A DNA stretch of 64,000 bases, from assembly GCA_035549275.1 (NCBI GenBank), contig DASZRH010000030.1:3255-67254 (forward strand), in the 5' to 3' direction. The notes beneath the pieces are model-generated. The model made no database searches. It saw only the letters and a list, made by a program, of their open reading frames with translations, and was not told the DNA's origin. Source of the stretch: 2-01-FULL-49-17 sp035549275 (lineage in GTDB: Bacteria > Patescibacteriota > Minisyncoccia > 2-02-FULL-40-12 > GWA2-44-9). Below are positions 49,053 to 57,135 of this stretch, piece by piece. Numbering within the stretch: the first letter of the stretch is position 1; every line of letters begins with the position of its first letter. A program made the position numbers and the translations under genes.

Positions 49053-50264
49053 CTATGAACCACCGACCAAACTGTAAATCGGAAGCAAAATACTGGAAAC
49101 GAGAATAGCCACGGCAAAACCGAGAATAAGCACGATGACTGGCTCCAGGAGCTGGGTAATAGTGTTGATCGTGTTTTCAGATTCTGATTTGTAGAATTTG
49201 GCGACGTGTTCAAGCATGTAGTCGAGTTTGCCGGTGCGTTCGCCAATAGAGACCATTGAGGCAAATAGCGGTGGAATTTCAATTGCGTGCTGAATGAGAA
49301 TTTCAGAGATTTTGCCGCCGCCGCGAACCTGATCTTGGGCAGCCAGCATAATATTCCGGTAATTCGTATTGCCGACCAGGTCCGCCGTAATTTGAAGCGA
49401 ATCTAAAATTGGAATGCCGGATTTGACGAGCGTGGAAAGACTTTCGCCAATACGGGCCAGGAATAGGTTGCGAACAACAATGCCGATTGCCGGCGCCTTG
49501 ATCATAATGTCATCGAGCCAAACCTTCCCCTCGGCGCTTCGTATAAATCGGACAATAATAAATCCCCCAATGACGACAACGCCTAAAATGTAATACAAAT
49601 AAGCGTTTACAAAGTTAGTCACCGCGATCAGGATCCGCGTCGTAACCGGGAGATCGGTGATTCCCGAGTCTTTAAAGACGGAAAGCAATTGGGGCAAGAC
49701 GTATACGCCCATGATGCCGGCGACAATGATGAGCGCACCCACCACAAATGCCGGATACGTTAAGGCGCCGCGAATCTTGGAGTTGATGCCTTGGCTGCGT
49801 TCCAAATAATCAGCCAGGTACAGCAACGATCCCTGGAGTTTCCCTGATACCTCCCCTGCTTGTGTCAGCTTGATATAGAAGGAGGAGAAGAATTTCGGAT
49901 AAACGGCCAAGGCGCCGGAGAGCGAGGTGCCTGCTTCTACGCGTGATGCGACATCGAGAATGACTTTTTTGAACGGCGGTTTTTCGATCTGGGCGGCGAG
50001 CGTACGCAAGCCCTCGGCGATCGGCATATCGGCTTCGACGAGCGTAGCCAGCTGGCGCGTGAATACAACGATATCTTTGTTGTTGACGTGGGCGAAGAGA
50101 TGATTGACGTCAACGTTCAGAAGGTCTTTTTTGACGGGATTAAGCGAGAATACAACGAAACCCTTGTTGTGAAGAATTGAAACGGCTGTGTTTTCATCGG
50201 GCGCATTGATGACGCCCTCGCTGATCTGGCCGGCCGGATTTTTGACCTGGTAATTAAACTCCAT
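49053..50264 (-). CDS. pilC: Type IV pilus inner-membrane platform protein PilC
   Basis: The 403-residue product has the duplicated T2SF domain and three membrane helices (about 170-190, 215-240, 375-400). Family phrases include FTRQLATLVEADMPIAEGLRTLA and LSTLVKSGIPILDSLQ. The N-terminal domain binds the assembly ATPase. It overlaps pilT by 11 bases. Confidence 0.95.
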   Translation of the reverse strand: MEFNYQVKNPAGQISEGVINAPDENTAVSILHNKGFVVFSLNPVKKDLLNVDVNHLFAHVNNKDIVVFTRQLATLVEADMPIAEGLRTLAAQIEKPPFKKVILDVASRVEAGTSLSGALAVYPKFFSSFYIKLTQAGEVSGKLQGSLLYLADYLERSQGINSKIRGALTYPAFVVGALIIVAGIMGVYVLPQLLSVFKDSGITDLPVTTRILIAVTNFVNAYLYYILGVVVIGGFIIVRFIRSAEGKVWLDDIMIKAPAIGIVVRNLFLARIGESLSTLVKSGIPILDSLQITADLVGNTNYRNIMLAAQDQVRGGGKISEILIQHAIEIPPLFASMVSIGERTGKLDYMLEHVAKFYKSESENTINTITQLLEPVIVLILGFAVAILVSSILLPIYSLVGGS

Positions 50265-51324
50265 GATAATTTCTCAAATTCTTGGGGTTAATTGAATAGA
50301 ACTCCGCTTGTTCCATGGTAATTTCTTTTTGATTTACCAATCCAGCCAATGATTTGTCCAGCGAGATCATGCCCACATCCTGACTGGTTTCAATGACTAG
50401 ATCAAGCTGTTGGGGACGGTTGTCGCGGATAAGCGTGCGGACCGCTGTCGTAGCCACAAGCACCTCTACTGCCGGGATTAGTCCGCCTTGGATGCGCGGA
50501 ATAAGGCGCTGGGACACGATACCCGAAAGCGTACTGGCTAGTTGAGTTCTAATTTGAGACTGCTGGCCCGGCGGGAAGCTGTCAATGATGCGTTCAATCG
50601 TTTGGGAAGCGCTGTTGGTGTGCAGAGAGGCAAAAACAAGGTGGCCCGTTTCGGCTGCGCTTACGGCTGCGCTCATCGTTTCCTGATCGCGCATTTCGCC
50701 GATCATAATAACGTTTACGTTCTCCCGGAATGTGGAACGCAGGGCGCGATCAAAAGATAGACTGTCCTGGGGCACTTCGCGCTGATCGATGATGCTTTTG
50801 TCGGGCGTAAACAAGTATTCGATCGGGTCTTCAATGGTGACGATTTTGTCTCCCCGTTCGTGGTTGATCTCATCAATCAGACTGGCCATGGTTGTAGATT
50901 TGCCGTGGCCGTTGGGGCCGACAACAAGAACGAATCCTTGGGAAAGTTTGGTGAACACCCGGAGGACAGGCGGCAAATTCAAGTCTTCAATCTTTTTGAT
51001 TTCTTTTGGAATCAAGCGTAACGCTGCGGCCGGACCGCCGTTCGTCTGATACACGTTAACGCGGAACCGGATATCGCCAGGCGCGGAAACGGAAAAGTCG
51101 GCTTCTTTTTCGGTTGCAAAGCGCGCCGCCCGCTCCTCCCCCAAAAGGGCGTTGATCACACTGCCAAGGATATCTTGGCTTAAGATTTCCCGGTTTGTCA
51201 GCGGCACAAGCCGGCCGTCAATGCGGAGCGTGGGATAATACGCCGGCGACAAGTGAAGATCTGATGCGTTGCTGCGCGCGGTTTCGACCAGAAGTTCTTC
51301 GAGATATTTTTTGGGGTTGTCCAT
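50254..51324 (-). CDS. pilT: Type IV pilus retraction ATPase PilT
   Basis: The 356-residue product has the PilT opening ARSNASDLHLSP, Walker A GPNGHGKSTT, the aspartate box VTIEDPIEYLF, Walker B VIMIGEMRD and the His box ETGHLVFASLHTNSA. It ends near the expected length and drives pilus retraction, supporting twitching and DNA uptake. It is encoded between pilB (8 bases) and pilC (overlap). Confidence 0.95.
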   Translation of the reverse strand: MDNPKKYLEELLVETARSNASDLHLSPAYYPTLRIDGRLVPLTNREILSQDILGSVINALLGEERAARFATEKEADFSVSAPGDIRFRVNVYQTNGGPAAALRLIPKEIKKIEDLNLPPVLRVFTKLSQGFVLVVGPNGHGKSTTMASLIDEINHERGDKIVTIEDPIEYLFTPDKSIIDQREVPQDSLSFDRALRSTFRENVNVIMIGEMRDQETMSAAVSAAETGHLVFASLHTNSASQTIERIIDSFPPGQQSQIRTQLASTLSGIVSQRLIPRIQGGLIPAVEVLVATTAVRTLIRDNRPQQLDLVIETSQDVGMISLDKSLAGLVNQKEITMEQAEFYSINPKNLRNYHGV

Positions 51325-51332
51325 AGATGTGG

Positions 51333-53093
51333 TTATGCTGAATCTCCGGCTTGAGCGACCTCAAGCAACTCCTCTAATGATACAATGCCTTTCAATACTT
51401 TTAAAATGCCGTCCTGGAACATGGTGATCATGCCCTGGCGTTTGGCTTCCTGCCGCATGGCTGCTTCGGAGATTGTCCCGAGAATGATTTTTTCAAATTC
51501 GGGCGTCATTTCAAGCATTTCGAAGATGCCGATGCGGCCCTTGAATGCTTTGCCGCCGCAATGGCGGCAGACGTTTTCCTTCTGGCCGACATTCGGCTCG
51601 CAGATGGTGTACCCGTCTTTAGCAAGATATTGCTTTTGATATTCTTCTGGCATCGCTTTAAGGGCTTCTTCGATGATGCTTGATTGGGCTTGGTTTGCTT
51701 TTTGCTGAAGCTTGCACTCGGGACACAGACGGCGCAAGAGACGCTGGGCGGCAGCCACATTCAAGGTGGATGGGATGAGATATTTTTCAACACCCATGTC
51801 AACGAGGCGCGGTACGACGCCGATGGCGTCATTGGTATGAAGCGTCGAAAGTACGATATGGCCGGTCAAGGCCGCTTGAGTGGCCAAACCCGCCGTTTCA
51901 CTGTCGCGAATTTCGCCGACCATGATAATGTCGGGGTCTTGGCGAAGGATGTGGCGCAAACCGGAAGCGAAAGTATAGCCGATTTCTTCGTGAACTTGGG
52001 ACTGGTTAACCCCGTCAACGAAATATTCGATCGGATCTTCCAGAGTTACAATATTAACGTCATCGGTATTTATGCGTTTGAGCATGCCGGCCAAGGTGGT
52101 GGATTTACCCGACCCTGTCGGACCGGTGATCAGAATCGAGCCGAATGGTTTGGCGATGGCCCGCTCGAGGACGTCCATGGAACGCCCTTCTAATCCCAGG
52201 TCCGTCAGGGTCGTGCTGCCCGAGAGCGGGTCCAAAATACGCATAACCACCTTCTCGCCGCCTTTGGTTGGGAATGTCGAGACGCGGAAGTCGACTTTTC
52301 GGTCGTTGATTCGCGTGGCAAAGCGGCCGTCTTGAGCCAGTCGGGTTTCATCGATTTTCAAATCGGATAAGATTTTGATGCGGGTGGAAACCGCCGATTG
52401 TAGATTCTTGGGAAGCGTAAGGGCGATACTCAAAACGCCGTCGATGCGGAAACGAACGCGGACGCGGTCTTCAAAGGGTTCGATATGAATATCGGATGCG
52501 CGCGAATCAACGGCGTGCCGGATGATGACTGCCACAATGCGCGTAATCGGAGCTTCGGCGGTAATTTCTTCAAGCGTTTGAATGTTTTGAGTGCTCTTTT
52601 TTTGGAATTCTTCATTAAGAGATTCCAGGGCCTGACTTACCTCCCCCGAAAGGGTTCGGTAGTTGCGGGTGATGGAATTGAAATCCTTGTAGCTGATAAC
52701 ATACTTCTCGAGCGATAAGCCCTTGTTGGCGGCGATAAACTTCAATGCTTCCAGCGCTTCGACGTTCTCGGGATTGATGATGCCGACTTTTAGGACGTTA
52801 TCCTCTTTTGCAAACGGCACTACTTTGTAGAAAGAAACCACGTTGTCCGCGATTTCTTTGAGCACCTCCCGATTTAACTCGATCTCTTCGAGTTTGATGA
52901 TCGGAAGATGATAGAGATTTGATTTGAATTCGGCGAGGCCCTCGTCGGTCAGAATGCCCTGATCAATAAGAACTTGGCCGACGTCTTTGTCGTCTTTTTG
53001 GGCCGCAGCGATAAAAGAGTCGGCTTGGGATTGGGAGATTACATTTGTCCGGACAAGTTCGTCCAGGAGCGTTGTAGGCAAGAATTGTGGCAT
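51333..53093 (-). CDS. pilB: Type IV pilus assembly ATPase PilB
   Basis: The 586-residue product has the N-terminal MshEN/GspE-II-like domains, ASDIHIEPFEDRVRVRFRID, Walker A GPTGSGKST, aspartate box TLEDPIEYFV, Walker B IIMVGEIRD and the zinc-binding cysteines CPEC ... CRHCGG. It is complete and linked to pilT and pilC, so it is the dedicated extension motor, in contrast to the orphan paralogue at 10693. Confidence 0.95.
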   Translation of the reverse strand: MPQFLPTTLLDELVRTNVISQSQADSFIAAAQKDDKDVGQVLIDQGILTDEGLAEFKSNLYHLPIIKLEEIELNREVLKEIADNVVSFYKVVPFAKEDNVLKVGIINPENVEALEALKFIAANKGLSLEKYVISYKDFNSITRNYRTLSGEVSQALESLNEEFQKKSTQNIQTLEEITAEAPITRIVAVIIRHAVDSRASDIHIEPFEDRVRVRFRIDGVLSIALTLPKNLQSAVSTRIKILSDLKIDETRLAQDGRFATRINDRKVDFRVSTFPTKGGEKVVMRILDPLSGSTTLTDLGLEGRSMDVLERAIAKPFGSILITGPTGSGKSTTLAGMLKRINTDDVNIVTLEDPIEYFVDGVNQSQVHEEIGYTFASGLRHILRQDPDIIMVGEIRDSETAGLATQAALTGHIVLSTLHTNDAIGVVPRLVDMGVEKYLIPSTLNVAAAQRLLRRLCPECKLQQKANQAQSSIIEEALKAMPEEYQKQYLAKDGYTICEPNVGQKENVCRHCGGKAFKGRIGIFEMLEMTPEFEKIILGTISEAAMRQEAKRQGMITMFQDGILKVLKGIVSLEELLEVAQAGDSA

Positions 53094-53108
53094 AGGAAAC
53101 GGGCCATA

Positions 53109-53390
53109 TTAGAACGGAGCAAAAATATCGCGCTTGCCCGTGGCTTCGGGAATAACTGGAACTTCGCCAAATACTTTCAAGTTCGTGTATATTGTTGCGT
53201 CAAGAACTGAAAAATCAATTTGAACATTCTGGAAATCTTTCAATGTATCAGTTTCCTCAATTGGCGAAGCGGCAACTGGAGTTTCATTGGGCCCCACATA
53301 TTGGCTGTAATAAATATACCCAAGTACAATACCAAAGATCATAACAAGTAAGACGTAAAGGCGATTGGTCGATGATACGGGAGATGGCAT
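53109..53390 (-). CDS. PilP-like pilus accessory protein
   Basis: The 93-residue product has one N-terminal membrane helix (about 10-30), a Pro/Glu-rich linker and the C-terminal ATGKRDIFAPF, reminiscent of the RDPFAPF motif of PilP-type proteins. Position next to pilO and pilN supports a role in the inner-membrane alignment complex; the match is short, so the name is tentative. Confidence 0.6.
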   Translation of the reverse strand: MPSPVSSTNRLYVLLVMIFGIVLGYIYYSQYVGPNETPVAASPIEETDTLKDFQNVQIDFSVLDATIYTNLKVFGEVPVIPEATGKRDIFAPF

Positions 53391-53391
53391 G

Positions 53392-53916
53392 TTATTGAGT
53401 CAAAAAATATGTGTTTGCTTTTAGGCGGAATTGAATATCCGAGCTTTCGGCACCGACGGGAGCCGCATTTATCGAAGTGATGTCAATAATTCTGATATTT
53501 TGCTCGATGGCAGAAAGAAATGAGCGGAATGCTGGGTATGTGCCAGTTATGGTCAGATCGATTCCTTGTGTCTGATAAGATGCGGCTTGGTTGTTGGGGT
53601 CGATATTGCCAAGCGCGATACCGTTAAGAGTCAATCCGCTCTGGTGGACGATTGCTTCAAGCATTGAGACAAGCTCTGGTGAACTTTTAGTTTCCGGGAC
53701 GATATATGAAAAGCGAGAAATATCGCTTGAGTGTTGGGAATATTGTTGAGCCCAACTATTGATCTGATCAATCAAAGAGGTGCGTTGTGTTAATTCCGCG
53801 TCGCGGGCGGCCACAGCTTCCCTTGCTGATGAAATATGGTCATAGCTAGGCATGACAAAAGCCCAAAAGATGAATGCGGCGGCAACGACAATCAATGCTC
53901 CAAGATAGGCCTTCAT
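53392..53916 (-). CDS. pilO: PilO-like pilus assembly protein
   Basis: The 174-residue product has one N-terminal membrane helix (about 5-25), a coiled-coil segment (AREAVAARDAELTQRTSLIDQINSW split by turns) and a ferredoxin-like C-terminal domain with YPAFRSFLSAIEQNIRIIDI. This is the PilO architecture. It lies 1 base from pilN and the PilP-like gene. Confidence 0.85.
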   Translation of the reverse strand: MKAYLGALIVVAAAFIFWAFVMPSYDHISSAREAVAARDAELTQRTSLIDQINSWAQQYSQHSSDISRFSYIVPETKSSPELVSMLEAIVHQSGLTLNGIALGNIDPNNQAASYQTQGIDLTITGTYPAFRSFLSAIEQNIRIIDITSINAAPVGAESSDIQFRLKANTYFLTQ

Positions 53917-53917
53917 A

Positions 53918-54481
53918 TTATTTTAATTCCATTTTTAAGAATTTTTCAGGTTTGAATTTGACATGTGCGGTTACATCAAGTTTGCCTGTGGTCTGAATAC
54001 TGACGTTATCGAGGGTGATATCCTGCACAGCATCATCAGCAACGAATGCGGCAAGCTGGCGGGCAAGCGTCGAATAAGAATCCGTAACAGCTTCAAACCG
54101 GAATGTGCTATCTTCAGTTTGGCCCGAAAAGTTTACGAACTGTACTTTATTTTGAAGCGCCGCTTCAATCTTGGAAAGACCTTGTGACCAATACGTATGG
54201 TTTTTAACAATTTGAGTGGCGGTTTTCATCTGCTGTGATAGTGTCAGGAGCGCTCCTTCCGTTTGGAGGTTGCGCTCGTTCTCTAAATTAACAAGTGCGG
54301 TGTTGGCGGCATCAAGCTGTTGGTCAAGGCGATTGCCGTACCACCATACTCCCCCGTACACGGCCAAAACGATCGCCAGTACTGCGATTCCGAAATAAAT
54401 AATCTTGTTCTCCCCCGGAGTCGTAACAACAATGCTTTTGCGGGTCTCCGGAAGGAGCTGGATACCTCCTTTATCAGCCAT
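53918..54481 (-). CDS. pilN: PilN-like pilus assembly protein
   Basis: The 187-residue product has a short cytoplasmic N-terminus (GGIQLLPETRKS, corresponding to the PilM-binding INLLP motif), one membrane helix (about 28-50), a coiled coil and a C-terminal alpha-beta domain. It pairs with PilO and PilM. Confidence 0.85.
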   Translation of the reverse strand: MADKGGIQLLPETRKSIVVTTPGENKIIYFGIAVLAIVLAVYGGVWWYGNRLDQQLDAANTALVNLENERNLQTEGALLTLSQQMKTATQIVKNHTYWSQGLSKIEAALQNKVQFVNFSGQTEDSTFRFEAVTDSYSTLARQLAAFVADDAVQDITLDNVSIQTTGKLDVTAHVKFKPEKFLKMELK

Positions 54482-54535
54482 ACTATATAGTATACAACGT
54501 GTTGGACGTTGCGGTTAGGACTTTATCAACAATTT

Positions 54536-55579
54536 CTAAATATCGCGCATCGCCAGGCCGGTAGCAACCGAAAACGTACTGGCCAGCTCGCTAATCACCG
54601 GTCCGAGCGCTTGGGGATAGACAATGCGGCTAAACGGATTGCCGATTACAACATCTTGGCCGAGCTTTTGTTTGAAATATTCCAGAAAGTTCGGCATGTT
54701 GGCCATGCCGCCGACCAGTATGATTCGGGAAATTTTCTGGCTTTTTGAGGTTTCGTAGGCGGTAATGGTTTTGCGGGTCTCAAACGCCATCATGTCGATG
54801 AGCGACGACATGGCTTCATTAATGACGTTTTCGTCAATCTGCCTCATTCCGAGGGTTTTTTTCAGTTCTTCGGCTTTCTCGATGCTGATGTTCAGGGATC
54901 GGGCGATGGATTTGGTGATCTCAAAGCCCCCCACTTCGTAGTTGTGGGAAAGCCGTTCATATCCTTTGTTGATGATAATGATTGAAGTGCTGCGGCCGCC
55001 GATGTTAATTACTGCAGTCGGCGAAAGATCGTTGCCGATCACGGCGCGCGCGAGGGCCGAGTTTTCTAATTCTAATGCTTTGAGCGTGAGGCCGGCCTTG
55101 GCCATGATCGTCTGGTAGCGGACGGTTTCGTCTTTGGGGACCGCGGCGACGAATACTTCGACCGTCGGTTTGGGACCTTGGCCGGTGATGCCGATAATTG
55201 ACCAATCAAGAACTACTTCGTCCAGGGGAATCGGTACATACCGGCGAGCTTCAAACGGGAGAGCTTTGGCCAGTTCTGCCTCCGAGAGGTACGGCATTTC
55301 GATGACAGTGGCGAATGTCGAGAAAGATGGGATTGAGGCTACGACGCTGTGGCTGCCAATCTTTGATTTCTTGAGCAGTTCTTTGATGCCCCAGGCGATT
55401 TCATCGTCCGGCAACTTCAGAATGCTTTGGTCAGTGCTTCCACCCGAAATATTTTTGATTTCAAAGAGGCCGTAGTTTTTCAAGTGAAAGCGGTTGCTTT
55501 TCTTGGTAAGCTCGATAATTTTGATGGCGGCGGTGCCGATGTCGATGCCGATTGTGCTGCTGGGACCGAATAGAGCCAT
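54536..55579 (-). CDS. pilM: Type IV pilus assembly protein PilM
   Basis: Actin-like cytoplasmic ATP-binding protein of the alignment complex. The 347-residue product has STIGIDIGTAAIKIIEL at the start, VVINIGGRSTSI-type phosphate 2 loop (TAVINIGGRSTSIIII), and IILVGGMANMPNFLEYF near the end. The start at 55579 removes a long unconserved upstream reading. It is the first gene of the pilus unit and is divergent from comF across 89 bases containing a TTGTATACAA palindrome (55614-55623). Confidence 0.93.
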   Translation of the reverse strand: MALFGPSSTIGIDIGTAAIKIIELTKKSNRFHLKNYGLFEIKNISGGSTDQSILKLPDDEIAWGIKELLKKSKIGSHSVVASIPSFSTFATVIEMPYLSEAELAKALPFEARRYVPIPLDEVVLDWSIIGITGQGPKPTVEVFVAAVPKDETVRYQTIMAKAGLTLKALELENSALARAVIGNDLSPTAVINIGGRSTSIIIINKGYERLSHNYEVGGFEITKSIARSLNISIEKAEELKKTLGMRQIDENVINEAMSSLIDMMAFETRKTITAYETSKSQKISRIILVGGMANMPNFLEYFKQKLGQDVVIGNPFSRIVYPQALGPVISELASTFSVATGLAMRDI

Positions 55580-55668
55580 TGATGGATGCTTCCGTAGCGT
55601 CACGGAGCCGATTTGTATACAATAAAGTATATCACAGAACAGAAATCCGTGCGCTGAATTATCCCCAC

Positions 55669-56376
55669 ATGCTGATTCGCCGAATTGCCGACCTGATATT
55701 CCCCTATCGCTGCTTGGGCTGTGGCGTGTTTCTAGAGCGCGGGTATATTTGCTCTGCATGCTTCCAGAACGTGTCGCTCCGGTTTCGGCTTGAATGCATT
55801 GGCTGCCGCCAGAGTTCGCCCGGTGGATTTACGTGTTCAAGTTGCAAAGCGGAGTGTGCCATCAGCAGGTTTTTCGTCGTCAGTGACTATCGGCATCCGG
55901 TTGTGCATGCCGCAATCCATGGGCTTAAATATAAATTCCTGCCGGAGTTGGCCGTTCCGCTCGGAGATTGGGCGGTAACATATATTCGGAACCAATCGGC
56001 GCTTCATCGGGTTTCCTTCGCCGGCGAGCGGTTTCTTCTCACGGGCGTTCCCTTGCATTCTCGGCGCGAGAACTGGCGCGGATTCAATCAGTCGGAGCTT
56101 GTTGCCCAACGAATTGCCGCACAGCTACAGATGGATTTTTGTCCCTTGCTTGAGCGATCTGTCCATGCGTCGCCGCAGGCGCGGGTGCCGGATCGGGCCG
56201 AACGATTCAAAAATGTCCGCGGCCAGTTCAGGTGCGCCGCCGCGTCCGGCGCCGGCCGCAATGTTCTTATTGTTGACGATGTCTGTACGACGGGCGCGAC
56301 GCTGAACGAATGCGCGGCTGTCCTGAAGGCCGCCGGCGCCGCTTCCGTCTCCGCACTTGTCATTGCCAGGGGCTAG
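55669..56376 (+). CDS. ComF-family phosphoribosyltransferase-like protein
   Basis: Competence-associated protein needed for uptake of transforming DNA in several bacteria. The 235-residue product has an N-terminal zinc finger-like cysteine set (CLGCGVF, ICSACF, CIGCRQSSPGGFTCSSC) and a PRPP-binding domain with GVPLHSRRENWRGFNQSELVA and NVLIVDDVCTTGATL. The start at 55669 gives the usual N-terminus. Its position divergent from the pilM operon links it to DNA uptake by pili. Confidence 0.92.
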   Translation: MLIRRIADLIFPYRCLGCGVFLERGYICSACFQNVSLRFRLECIGCRQSSPGGFTCSSCKAECAISRFFVVSDYRHPVVHAAIHGLKYKFLPELAVPLGDWAVTYIRNQSALHRVSFAGERFLLTGVPLHSRRENWRGFNQSELVAQRIAAQLQMDFCPLLERSVHASPQARVPDRAERFKNVRGQFRCAAASGAGRNVLIVDDVCTTGATLNECAAVLKAAGAASVSALVIARG

Positions 56377-56402
56377 AAAAAATGCTAAAATGGGGCAAAT
56401 TT

Positions 56403-56491
56403 GGAGACGTGTCAGAGTGGTCTAATGTACCTCTTTGCTAAAGAGGTGTTCGGGTAAAACCGGACCGGAGGTTCGAATCCTCCCGTCTCCG
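56403..56491 (+). tRNA. tRNA-Ser (anticodon GCU)
   Basis: Class II tRNA with a long variable arm. Acceptor GGAGACG/CGTCTCC, anticodon stem CCTCT/AGAGG, loop TTGCTAA giving GCT, discriminator G. No encoded CCA. Confidence 0.94.
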
Positions 56492-56510
56492 CATTCAGGC
56501 CACGCTCTCC

Positions 56511-56600
56511 GGAGAGGTGGCTGAGTGGTTGAAAGCAGCGGTTTACTAAACCGCCGGGCTCGCAAGAGCCTCGTGGGTTCGAATCCCACCCTCTCCGCCA
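56511..56600 (+). tRNA. tRNA-Ser-like (anticodon ACU)
   Basis: Class II cloverleaf: acceptor GGAGAGG/CCTCTCC, anticodon stem GCGGT/ACCGC, loop TTACTAA, encoded GCCA. Positions 34-36 read ACT. A34 is rare in bacteria outside tRNA-Arg(ACG). If deaminated to inosine it would also read AGA (Arg), so it must stay unmodified or be a special case. It is 19 bases after tRNA-Ser(GCU). Confidence 0.85.
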
Positions 56601-56616
56601 GTATTTTTAGGGCTGG

Positions 56617-56622
56617 TATAAT
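56617..56622 (+). promoter_or_regulatory. Extended -10 for a small membrane protein
   Basis: TGG plus TATAAT, with 10 bases to ATG 56633 and no Shine-Dalgarno: near leaderless. Confidence 0.55.
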
Positions 56623-56632
56623 AAAATTTATC

Positions 56633-56821
56633 ATGAACCCACGACATACAAAAATTCAGGCAGGAGCTTTTATTGCAATGCTTGTGGTGCTTGCTGTAGC
56701 TTGGGCATTAAGCGGCCATCAGAATACTTGGCTGTTTGTACTAGCCGCCATCATTGGTGTCCCAAATCCGTGGTGGGTCGCATTGGCCAATAAGTTGAGT
56801 AAGAAGAGTAAGGATCAGTAA
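56633..56821 (+). CDS. Small two-helix membrane protein
   Basis: Unrecognised 62-residue product with two membrane helices (about 10-26 and 33-52), short loop GHQNTW and basic C-terminus (ANKLSKKSKDQ). Start ATG 56633 is supported by the extended -10 just upstream; longer readings begin inside tRNA-Ser. Small size and Lys tail suggest a membrane-accessory peptide. Confidence 0.6.
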   Translation: MNPRHTKIQAGAFIAMLVVLAVAWALSGHQNTWLFVLAAIIGVPNPWWVALANKLSKKSKDQ

Positions 56822-57135
56822 TCTCTTTTGCTGGTTCCTACAAACGCGACTGGTGTAACTTCGTGGCCACGGCAGCATTGGCTGATTATTAGGTGGTTCA
56901 ACTAATCGTGTATAAAACATATAGCCGAAAGTACGCGATTATACGCGCAAATCAAAAAACCTTGCTGGCAAAGGCCGGAATGTCGAATAAATCTGGTCTT
57001 TCTTGGTAAATACGTCTCAATTTTCGTATAATCCTATCAACATTTCCATAGCTAAAGCGTCCTATCGGTTCAAAGTTGCGCCAACCATCACCGCTCGCAT
57101 TGACTTTTTATGGCACAAGTGGCAATATATGGGCC
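56822..57135. other. Gene-free spacer of about 310 bases
   Basis: No convincing gene. It holds an AT-rich stretch with several TATAAT-like words, and at its right end TTGACT (57100-57105), 17 bases, CAATAT (57123-57128), which would start a transcript at the ATG of the next gene. No hairpin terminator for the small membrane gene was found. Confidence 0.5.
57100..57128 (+). promoter_or_regulatory. Promoter of the TIM-barrel repeat protein
   Basis: TTGACT, 17-base spacer, CAATAT, with 7 bases to ATG 57136. The -10 is weak, but the spacing places transcription at the start codon. Confidence 0.5.
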
